Of a DNA stretch of 64,000 nucleotides, positions 1-7,725 are shown piece after piece. The notes beneath the pieces were generated by a model, which was given only the letters and a program-made list of their open reading frames with translations, made no database searches and was not told where the DNA came from. The translations under genes and the position numbers were made by a program. The first letter of the stretch is position 1. Each line of letters begins with the position of its first letter. The stretch lies in assembly GCA_016705955.1 (NCBI GenBank), contig JADJKO010000002.1, forward strand, positions 785,592-849,591, written 5' to 3'. The DNA is from Flavobacteriales bacterium (lineage in GTDB: Bacteria; Bacteroidota; Bacteroidia; Flavobacteriales_F; PHOS-HE28).

Positions 1-1
1 G

Positions 2-532
2 GCTGCGTTGCGCGGGGCGAACGTCCAATTGGTCACCGGACCTGTGGACCTTGAACTCGACCGGCCCGGGATCACCCGAACGGACGTGGTGAGCGCTGCT
101 GAAATGGCTGCGGCCTGCAAGCAGATGGCTGCGGAGTGTGATGTGGTGATCATGAGCGCTGCGGTCGCGGATTATCGGCCCGCCCAAGCCGCCAATGAAA
201 AGATGAAGAAGAGTGGAGGTTCCTTGGAGGTCCCCTTGGAACCAACGGAGGACATCCTCGCTGGTCTGGGTGCGGCCAAGCGACGCGGCCAGCGCCTTGT
301 CGGTTTCGCTTTGGAGACGGACAACGAGTTGGCGCATGCCAAGGAGAAACTGGTGCGCAAGAACCTCGACCTGCTTGTGCTGAACAGCCTTCGCGACCCG
401 GGCGCCGGTTTCGGAACGGATACCAATAAGGTAACTCTTCTCGTTCCGGGCACGGATCCGGTCGAACTGCCGTTGATGAGCAAGGCCGAAGTGGCACGCG
501 CTATCTTGGACCGCCTCGAAGAACTCCTCTGA
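2..532 (+). CDS. coaBC: CoaBC, C-terminal (phosphopantothenate-cysteine ligase) part; truncated by window edge
   Basis: The reading frame is open from the first bases of the window, so only the 3' part of the gene is present. The visible 177 residues match the CoaB half of the bifunctional CoaBC flavoprotein, which joins cysteine to 4'-phosphopantothenate in coenzyme A synthesis in the cytoplasm. Recognisable segments are VIMSAAVADYRP, the KMKKS lysine-rich loop, LVGFALETDN and DLLVLNSLRD followed by GFGTDTNKVTLL, in the family order. The next gene starts directly after the stop codon. CoaBC-DUF4835-RecN is a familiar order in Flavobacteriia, which supports co-transcription. Confidence 0.93.
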   Translation, partial: AALRGANVQLVTGPVDLELDRPGITRTDVVSAAEMAAACKQMAAECDVVIMSAAVADYRPAQAANEKMKKSGGSLEVPLEPTEDILAGLGAAKRRGQRLVGFALETDNELAHAKEKLVRKNLDLLVLNSLRDPGAGFGTDTNKVTLLVPGTDPVELPLMSKAEVARAILDRLEELL

Positions 533-1435
533 ATGATGCGTCGATCGATCGTTGCCTTGCTTCCGCTCTTCTTCGCCTTCGCGGGTTCCGCACAGGAGTT
601 CAACTGCCAAGTGAGTGTGATCGCGCCGCAGATCGCCACGGCCCAACCTCGGGTCTTCCAATCCATGGAGACCGCGATCAAGGAATTCTACCAGAGCCGT
701 CGCTTCACGAATTACAACTATACCCCGGCGGAACGGATCGACCTCAACATTCTGCTCACGATCAGCAGCCAGCCAGCCGCTGATCGGTTCGAGGCCACCT
801 TGCAGATCATCTATGCACGACCGGTCTATGGAACGGACTACAACACGCCGATCCTTGATCTGGTGGATGATCAAGTGCAGTTCCAATTCCTGGAGAACAC
901 GCAGATCGAGTTCACCCCGGACCGTTACCTGAACAACCTGTCCTCGCTGCTTGGTTACTACGCGTATTTCATCCTTGGGCTTGATGGAGATAGCTACGCG
1001 CCCTTGGGCGGAAGCGAATTCTACGCACAAGCACAGCAGGTCCTCAACAATGCCCAGAATGCCAACGAGAGCGGCTGGAAGGCTTTCGAGAGCCAACGGA
1101 ACCGGTACTGGTTGTTGGACAATCAGTTGCAAGCCGTCTTCCGTCCGTTCCGGGAGTTGCTCTACACGTACCACCGCACCGGCATGGATGCGATGACCGA
1201 GGATGCGGCTGCCGCGCGCCGGGTCATCGCTGCCGGGATCGAGAAGCTGAAGACCGTTCATCAGGCCAAGCCGGCGAGCTACAATCTGCAGGTCTTCTTC
1301 AACGCCAAGTACCAGGAACTGGTGGAGATCTTCAAGCCCGCCGATCCAGCGGAAAAGTCGAAGCTCTTCAACACGCTACAGATCATCGACCCCGGTCACA
1401 TCGGCCAGTACCAGAACATGATGCGCGGCTCCTAG
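533..1435 (+). CDS. DUF4835 family protein (PorD-like, possible T9SS component)
   Basis: A 300-residue exported protein. It begins ATG ATG immediately after the coaBC stop and has a signal peptide (charged start, hydrophobic run, cut near GSAQ-EFNC). The mature part matches the DUF4835 family, which some annotations call PorD and link to type IX secretion. Typical features are VSVIAPQIA near the start, a NILLTIS strand, the YYAYFILGLDGDSY stretch around residues 141-155, and a late KYQELVEIF segment. Its place between coaBC and recN is the usual one in Flavobacteriia. Family membership is clear; a direct secretion role is inferred from database naming and from T9SS cargo elsewhere in the window. 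Confidence 0.85.
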   Translation: MMRRSIVALLPLFFAFAGSAQEFNCQVSVIAPQIATAQPRVFQSMETAIKEFYQSRRFTNYNYTPAERIDLNILLTISSQPAADRFEATLQIIYARPVYGTDYNTPILDLVDDQVQFQFLENTQIEFTPDRYLNNLSSLLGYYAYFILGLDGDSYAPLGGSEFYAQAQQVLNNAQNANESGWKAFESQRNRYWLLDNQLQAVFRPFRELLYTYHRTGMDAMTEDAAAARRVIAAGIEKLKTVHQAKPASYNLQVFFNAKYQELVEIFKPADPAEKSKLFNTLQIIDPGHIGQYQNMMRGS

Positions 1436-1501
1436 GAGCGACGTCCAACAGCGGTCGGGATCTCGCATCTTGGCGATCGCATCCTCGGCAGGATCCCCGT
1501 C

Positions 1502-3154
1502 ATGCTCACCCGGATCACCATTTCCAACTACCTGCTCATCGAGAGCTTGGAACTGGCTTGGGCCGAAGGCTTGACCACCATCACTGGTGAGACCGGAAGT
1601 GGAAAGAGCATCCTCATCGGCGCCTTGGAATTGGCCATGGGCGGTCGGGCCGATGCCGGGCTGTTGCGCGATCCCTCCAAGCGATGCGTGATCGAACTGG
1701 AACTGGATGTGTCCGATCTTCCGGTGACGGACTGGTTCACTGCGAATGAGATCCCGCAGGAATCATTGACCATCCTACGGCGACAATTGGACCCCGGCGG
1801 ACGGTCACGCGCATTCGTGAACGACACCCCCGTACGCTTGGAGCAGTTGCGCGAGTTGGGGTCGCGATTGGTGCATGTGCATAGCCAGCACCAGACTTTG
1901 TTGTTGAACGATGCAAGGTTCCAACTCGGGTTGGTGGACCAACTGGCGGGTCATGCGGCAGAGGTCGATGATCTCAGCCGGAAGTTCAGGTCATGGCGGG
2001 AGTTGCAGGCCGAATTGCTCGGTCTACGCGATGAGGAACAACGGGCACAGGCTGAACTGGACTTCCTGCGGTTCCAACGAACAGAATTGGAGGAAGCCGG
2101 ATTGAAGGAGGGCGAACAAGGGGCGATCGAAGCGGATCTGCAACGTGCAGAGCATGCGGGAGAACGTTTGGAAGCCTACGGCGCTGTGGAAGAAGGAGTG
2201 GCTGGGGATCGTGGTGCACTCGGCGCGTTGACCAAGGTGAAAGCACTGCTCGCCAAAGTGGCCGGGGTGGATCCTATGATCGCTTCTATGCTTGAGCGGA
2301 TCAACAGTTGCGCGATCGAGTTGAAGGATATCGGGGCGGAAGCATCCTTGGCTGCGGTCAACGTGGAATCCGATCCAGCGCGAATGGACCTTCTTCGTGG
2401 TCGACTGGACCTTTTACTGCGTCTTCAGCAGAAGCACAGGGTCCGAACCACCGAGGAGTTGATCGAACTGCTCGGTTCGCTTCAAGCACGAACGCAGCAC
2501 ATGGGATCGCTGAATGATCGGATCGCGGCGTTGCAGGAACAGGAGAACGCATCTGCCAGTGAATACGACCAACTTGCCAAGCGGATCTCGAAGGCGCGGA
2601 CCAAGGCCGTGAAGCCATTGGCCAACAAGGTGGAGGCGATCCTCCAGCAGCTTGGCATGCCGCACGCCGTCTTCCAGTTCGATCACCGCACCGGCGAGCC
2701 CGGGCCATTCGGTATCGATCACATCCGTGCATTGTTCACCGCCAACAAGGACCGCGCACCAGCGCCATTGGACAAGGTGGCTAGCGGCGGGGAACTCAGC
2801 CGCGTGATGCTATCACTGATCTCCCTCGCAGCAGGTTCCAAGGATCTTCCTATTGTGGTGTTCGATGAGATCGATGCAGGCGTGAGTGGCGAAGTCGCCG
2901 ACCGGGTGGGTTCACTACTCGCCGCGATGGGGAAGGAGCGGCAAGTGATCACGATCACACACTTACCACAGATCGCCAGCAAAGCAGCGCATCACCTGGA
3001 AGTATCCAAGACATCAGAGGGCGAGCGAGTACGCACGCACATCGCGCCGTTGGATCACGAGCAGCGTGTACAAGCCATCGCGCGGATGTTGAGCGGACGC
3101 AAGCTTACCGCCGAAGCCGTGGACAACGCCCGCGTCCTGCTATCGCAGCAGTAA
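1502..3154 (+). CDS. recN: DNA repair protein RecN
   Basis: A 550-residue SMC-like ATPase for double-strand break repair, of normal RecN length. The N-terminal Walker A is GETGSGKS (about residues 29-36). A central coiled coil holds many Glu/Gln/Arg heptads. The C-terminal half carries the ABC signature ASGGELSRVMLS and Walker B IVVFDEIDAGVSGEVA, followed by the ITHLPQIAS switch histidine. The start is the ATG after a 66-bp gap from the DUF4835 gene. The stop lies only 5 bp from the stop of the convergent secreted-protein gene. Confidence 0.96.
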   Translation: MLTRITISNYLLIESLELAWAEGLTTITGETGSGKSILIGALELAMGGRADAGLLRDPSKRCVIELELDVSDLPVTDWFTANEIPQESLTILRRQLDPGGRSRAFVNDTPVRLEQLRELGSRLVHVHSQHQTLLLNDARFQLGLVDQLAGHAAEVDDLSRKFRSWRELQAELLGLRDEEQRAQAELDFLRFQRTELEEAGLKEGEQGAIEADLQRAEHAGERLEAYGAVEEGVAGDRGALGALTKVKALLAKVAGVDPMIASMLERINSCAIELKDIGAEASLAAVNVESDPARMDLLRGRLDLLLRLQQKHRVRTTEELIELLGSLQARTQHMGSLNDRIAALQEQENASASEYDQLAKRISKARTKAVKPLANKVEAILQQLGMPHAVFQFDHRTGEPGPFGIDHIRALFTANKDRAPAPLDKVASGGELSRVMLSLISLAAGSKDLPIVVFDEIDAGVSGEVADRVGSLLAAMGKERQVITITHLPQIASKAAHHLEVSKTSEGERVRTHIAPLDHEQRVQAIARMLSGRKLTAEAVDNARVLLSQQ

Positions 3155-3159
3155 CGCGC

Positions 3160-6100
3160 TCACGGCAATTGCTCCGTTCGCGTGGCCGTCGGTATGCTTC
3201 CACCGATATTCAAGAGGATCACATCCCGATCATTCAAGCTGCCGGTGTATTTCACTACGCCGCTCAGATTCGTGTCCTCCATGTAGTACCCCGTGATCGT
3301 CGCCGTGGGGATCGACCCACCCACCACGTTCAGGATCGGATCACGATCATTGTCCTGCCCGACGTACTTCATGATCCCATCCTTGCGCGCATTCCCTGCC
3401 CAGAGCATCCACGCGCCGAGATCGTTCTTCCGGGCATCCGTTCCATAGGTCGCGGTCTCCACCGCGCGGAAGTCAACGGTCACTGGCGCGGCGCCGAGTG
3501 GTACCGCATTGGCGGTCATGGCTCCGAAGTGGTTGCGATGCCGAACGGATAGGCGGTAGGATCCCGGTGCCACCTGGAGCAGGACCGGCGAAGAGCCATC
3601 CGTGCCCACGATGTCGCCATCCCGTTGCAACAAGGCACTACGCGTGGCCAACACCGCATATGGTGGGGTGGTGCTCCGGGCCTCGACCATGACCCAATCG
3701 ACAATAGCGTTCGCTCCGGTGATGGCGAACACACCAGCGCTCACTTGTTCACCACCGCCACCATTCACATGGGTGAAGCCCAATGCGGTGTAGGGTTCGG
3801 TGCTTGGTAGCAGCAATGCTGCCCGGAGGTCATCGCGCATCAACGGTGGTAAGGATGCCACATAGGGGCCTTCCAACCAGACCTTCGGATACACGGCGAC
3901 CGTGTTCGGAACGGACAAGCATCCGTTCACGATACTCGTGCTCACATTGTTAGCGTCCTTGTTCACGATGTCCGTGATGTGCGTGATGCAGATATCGGCA
4001 CCGGTGAGTGTGAGGTAGTGAACGCGAAGCAGCGGAACGAAGTCGGCGTTCTTCACCATCGTGCTGTCGAGGTACGAAAGGCCGATGACCTTGGTGCCGC
4101 CCAAGGTGGTGCTCACCGTGATCTCATCCGTCGGGCTTCCTTCCAGGTTGGGTACGAGGTTCTCTGCGGATTGTATTGTGATGCCGCTCATCTCGAACTC
4201 ATATCCGACTACTCGACAGGTCGGATTGCGCACCAGCACATCCACGGTATGGTTGGCCGGGTCCAGGTTCCCAAGGCTCAGGTCCACGAGATCCGAAGTG
4301 CTCTGCCAACCGCGCGGAAAATCGCACCACGGATGGTAGTGCAGCACGTGGCTGGTGCCGTCATGCACGGCCTGCTGGTTGTAGCAGTTGCCCATCAGGG
4401 CCGCATCCGTCACCGTCACCAACCCATCATTGTTCAGGTCGTTGCAGCTTGTCGGGCTGATGTCGTTGCCCAGGATGGCCGCCACGTATTCCATGGCATC
4501 GGGTTGGGTCTGGTTGCCATCATTGTTCAGGTCGCCACGCTTGGTCGGGCCTGCACACACGCCGTTGCAATCCGCACGCGCATCGCCATAGGCCTGCCCG
4601 AGACAATCCGTCCAGATGGGGCAAGGGGAGACCACCGTGAAGGAGGGGACGTTCTGGGCATTGTGCGTGATGTTGATGCACACCTGCGCATAGTTGTTCG
4701 CATAACTCATTTCCTGTCGGCCCAGTGCATCAGGCGCATGCTGCCAGTTGGTGCGAAGTACCAGCGTATAGGTTCCGTCCACGACATCCGTCATATCCAC
4801 CCAGTTGCAGGTGGTCCCGGACGAGTACTCATCATAGCACCCTTTGCTGATCCCCATGTTGCTGCAACCGAACTGCCCGGAGTACCCCGGTGAGCACCCG
4901 ACATCGATGACGCAATACCCGTTCTTGAATCCCACAGGAATGGAGTTGTTGTCCTGGTCGAAGAGCAGGTAATCGGCATAGCCGGCGTAGTGCGCGTGAC
5001 CATGGCAATTGTTTGTATTGAACATGATCGGTTGGCTGCTCGGGTTCCCGATGTAATAATCGGTCGTGCCGATATTCTTGATCCGTGTCGCGAAGCGGAG
5101 AACATAGCGTTGTCCGAGCGCTTTCACACAGCCTTCCGCCGGTGCGCATGCATCGGTGATGGTAACGGATTGCATGGTAAGCGTGCTCTGTAATCGCGCC
5201 TGGTCCAAGGTCAGGTCGGGGCCTTCCGGGCAGTTGGGGTCACCAAAGGCAATGCAGCAGTTCGCGCACGGGATCGTCGCCAACGGTTCGAAGTTGCACG
5301 AAGCCACGTTCATGCAGCCCACCACCGGACCATCGTAGATGATGCTCACCGTAATGGCACTGCCGCATGCTCCTGCATTGTCTCCCACGCGCAGGTGGTG
5401 GAGCGTGCCGCCGGGCATGTTGGCGCTCACCACGGCCTGTAGCCCGCAGCCACCCAAGTTGTCATCCGCGAATGTTGCGCCTTCCACGCCCGTGCTCAGG
5501 ACGATGCTCGAACAAGCGAGATCGTACAGCCACAACCGTGTGTCGCAGGTGTTGGTCCCGCATGTGGTGATCCGGTACTGGCCGGTCTGTGGTGGCGTGA
5601 AGTCGTACCACTGCTCCACGGCCGTGGTGGTGAACGTGGTCAAGGTCTGCGGATAGCTCCCGGTCAATGGGGCCAGCGTAAGAGGAAGCGCCGTTCCACA
5701 ACTGAAGCCCGGAGGACAATTGAAGGTGGTCTCTTCGTACGATCCGAATGTTCCCCCTTGGCGGACCAGCACCCCGTCCAGCCAGACGTAATACGCCCCG
5801 TAGCCATAGGTGCTGTGATAGATGCCATCACCAGCTGTATCGTTGATCCGGAAGACCAGGCAGGTATTGCTGGGAACACAAAGTGTGGTGCCTTGGTAGG
5901 TTCCGCTTGCCAATGTTGCACCTGTGGATCCGTTCTTCAGCGACCAACTGGTCTCTCCCGGATAACTATCATTGAAGATGTCGATCCGGACACGGGATTG
6001 CCCGCTAGGGCACGTGTACGAACAGGTACCGTTGTTCACGTTCACCGAGGAACTGTAATTGCTTGCGGTCGTTTCATTGCAACCGAAGATGGGGTTCAGG

Positions 6101-6696
6101 CTACCCACGAACACATCGTCGATGGCCAGATCGCTCAACGCACCACTGCCGGTGATCGCACGGAACCGGATACGCAAATTGGTCTGGCCAGCCCAAGGCG
6201 ACAGGTTCAGCCAACCTTGCTTCCAGTAAAGTCCTTTATCACCAGTAGCGGTCCAGACGTTCTGCGTAACGGTCCCGTTCGCATTGATGTCCACGATCAA
6301 ACTGCCCATCTGTGTGCCACGCATGTGGTACCAGAAGGTCAAATAAGGTGAGCTGAGCGCACTGATGTTGTAACAAGGGGTTTGCAGGGTTGCGGTCTTG
6401 CTCGGCGTGTTGCCCGCTGCAGCAGCGCTCACGTACATGTACAGCGCGCTCCCTGTGGTATTGTTCAAGGTGTGATCCGTGATGGGACCGGTGTTCGCCG
6501 TCGGGGTTCCGTTGCGGTCCACCCACCAATCCAGATCGTCCCCGGTGAGGTTGGTCCAATTCGTTGGAAGCGTTCCCGGGGTACCTTCAGAACCACTGGT
6601 GAAAGGCTCGTTGGCCGGGAAGGTGGTCACACATTGGCCGAATGCCACGGCGAAAGGCAACGTAATGGCGAGTAACAGGGTACTTGATCGGATCAT
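3160..6696 (-). CDS. Large secreted multidomain protein with a lysyl-oxidase-like domain and dockerin-like repeats
   Basis: About 1178 residues. The start chosen is the ATG that gives a clean signal peptide (MIRSSTLLLAITLPFAVAFG); an earlier in-frame ATG would add 16 charged residues. After it comes a MAM/jelly-roll-like region with repeated Cys, then a domain resembling lysyl oxidase (PF01186) at about residues 500-680. The copper site is CHGHAH near residue 565. The conserved Lys in GFKNGYC and the Tyr in GCYDEYSS correspond to the pair that forms the quinone cofactor in animal LOX. CNWVDMTDVVDG follows, as in LOX. Next are two dockerin-like calcium loops (DLNNDG), a beta domain, and two C-terminal EF-hand-like modules each ending in IGGSIPTAT. 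No standard T9SS sorting domain is visible. Enzymatic activity is inferred. Confidence 0.82.
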   Translation of the reverse strand: MIRSSTLLLAITLPFAVAFGQCVTTFPANEPFTSGSEGTPGTLPTNWTNLTGDDLDWWVDRNGTPTANTGPITDHTLNNTTGSALYMYVSAAAAGNTPSKTATLQTPCYNISALSSPYLTFWYHMRGTQMGSLIVDINANGTVTQNVWTATGDKGLYWKQGWLNLSPWAGQTNLRIRFRAITGSGALSDLAIDDVFVGSLNPIFGCNETTASNYSSSVNVNNGTCSYTCPSGQSRVRIDIFNDSYPGETSWSLKNGSTGATLASGTYQGTTLCVPSNTCLVFRINDTAGDGIYHSTYGYGAYYVWLDGVLVRQGGTFGSYEETTFNCPPGFSCGTALPLTLAPLTGSYPQTLTTFTTTAVEQWYDFTPPQTGQYRITTCGTNTCDTRLWLYDLACSSIVLSTGVEGATFADDNLGGCGLQAVVSANMPGGTLHHLRVGDNAGACGSAITVSIIYDGPVVGCMNVASCNFEPLATIPCANCCIAFGDPNCPEGPDLTLDQARLQSTLTMQSVTITDACAPAEGCVKALGQRYVLRFATRIKNIGTTDYYIGNPSSQPIMFNTNNCHGHAHYAGYADYLLFDQDNNSIPVGFKNGYCVIDVGCSPGYSGQFGCSNMGISKGCYDEYSSGTTCNWVDMTDVVDGTYTLVLRTNWQHAPDALGRQEMSYANNYAQVCINITHNAQNVPSFTVVSPCPIWTDCLGQAYGDARADCNGVCAGPTKRGDLNNDGNQTQPDAMEYVAAILGNDISPTSCNDLNNDGLVTVTDAALMGNCYNQQAVHDGTSHVLHYHPWCDFPRGWQSTSDLVDLSLGNLDPANHTVDVLVRNPTCRVVGYEFEMSGITIQSAENLVPNLEGSPTDEITVSTTLGGTKVIGLSYLDSTMVKNADFVPLLRVHYLTLTGADICITHITDIVNKDANNVSTSIVNGCLSVPNTVAVYPKVWLEGPYVASLPPLMRDDLRAALLLPSTEPYTALGFTHVNGGGGEQVSAGVFAITGANAIVDWVMVEARSTTPPYAVLATRSALLQRDGDIVGTDGSSPVLLQVAPGSYRLSVRHRNHFGAMTANAVPLGAAPVTVDFRAVETATYGTDARKNDLGAWMLWAGNARKDGIMKYVGQDNDRDPILNVVGGSIPTATITGYYMEDTNLSGVVKYTGSLNDRDVILLNIGGSIPTATRTEQLP

Positions 6697-6800
6697 GAGG
6701 GCTGATTGAAAGGACAAGGTACCCTGCTCACGGTTAGCGTGCAAACCAAGGTCCTGTTCTCCGGCGTCTCCGTCTATCTTCGCCGCCTATCACAGAACAC

Positions 6801-7619
6801 ATGGCGAACGGGATCCTGAAGGGCAAACGCGGCATCATTTCCGGGGCACTGAACGAAATGAGCATCGCATGGAAGGTGGCCGAGCTTGCGCATGCCGAGG
6901 GAGCTTCCTTCGTGCTCACCAACGCACCGGTGGCGATGCGCATGGGCGAGATCAACAAACTCTCCGAAGCGACCGGTGCAGCTATCATTCCTGCGGATGC
7001 AACGAATGATGACGACCTCGAGAAGTTGTTCGCCGAGGCGCAGTCCAAACTGGGTGGACCGATGGATTTCGTCCTGCACAGCATCGGCATGAGCCCGAAC
7101 GTGCGCAAAGGGCGGCCTTATGACGATTTGAATTACGAATGGTACAAGCAGACCCTGGATGTGAGCGCGATGAGTTTGCACCGCATGTTGCAAGCCGCTC
7201 ATAAGGGGAACGCGCTGGCCGAGGGTGCTTCCGTGGTCGCGTTGAGTTATATAGCGGCACAACGGGTGTTCCCGAACTATGGCGACATGGCCGATGCGAA
7301 GGCCCTGTTGGAATCGATCGCACGCAGTTGGGGATATCGTTTGGGCAAGGACAAGAATGTACGGGTGAACACCGTGAGCCAGAGTCCGACCATGACCACG
7401 GCGGGTTCAGGGGTGAAGGGCTTCGATGGCTTCTTCGGATTCGCACAGGAAATGAGTCCGCTCGGCAATGCACCAGCGGAGGATTGCGCCCGCTTCTGCC
7501 TCGCCTTGTTCAGTGATTACACCAAGTTCGTCACCATGCAGAACCTCTACCACGATGGGGGCTTCAGCAGCACAGGCGTCACGCCGGAGATCATGGCCAG
7601 GTTCACGTCGGCGGAGTGA
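6801..7619 (+). CDS. fabI: Enoyl-[acyl-carrier-protein] reductase FabI
   Basis: A 272-residue short-chain dehydrogenase for the last reduction of type II fatty acid elongation. The FabI-type nucleotide loop is present near residue 15 (ISGALNEMSIAWKVA). The divergent catalytic pair Tyr-x6-Lys is in PNYGDMADAK, and the substrate loop follows with TMTTAGSGVKGF. The start is an ATG with TATCTTCG upstream, a partial match to the Bacteroidota -7 element. It is transcribed alone, divergent from the large secreted protein gene. Confidence 0.96.
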   Translation: MANGILKGKRGIISGALNEMSIAWKVAELAHAEGASFVLTNAPVAMRMGEINKLSEATGAAIIPADATNDDDLEKLFAEAQSKLGGPMDFVLHSIGMSPNVRKGRPYDDLNYEWYKQTLDVSAMSLHRMLQAAHKGNALAEGASVVALSYIAAQRVFPNYGDMADAKALLESIARSWGYRLGKDKNVRVNTVSQSPTMTTAGSGVKGFDGFFGFAQEMSPLGNAPAEDCARFCLALFSDYTKFVTMQNLYHDGGFSSTGVTPEIMARFTSAE

Positions 7620-7705
7620 ACCCGACGGATCCGCCTTCATTCAGTTCCGCTTGCGGTGGTCGTATGGCATGGGCGTGAGCGATCATCCCAACGATCGGAT
7701 CCGCC

Positions 7706-7713
7706 TACATTTG
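7706..7713 (+). promoter_or_regulatory. Candidate Bacteroidota -7 promoter element
   Basis: TACATTTG matches the TAnnTTTG -7 consensus used by Bacteroidota primary sigma factors. It lies 13 bp before the ATG of the TPR/caspase-like gene, so the leader would be very short. No good -33 TTG is seen at the expected spacing, so this is only a candidate. Confidence 0.35.
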
Positions 7714-7725
7714 GGAACCATCGCC

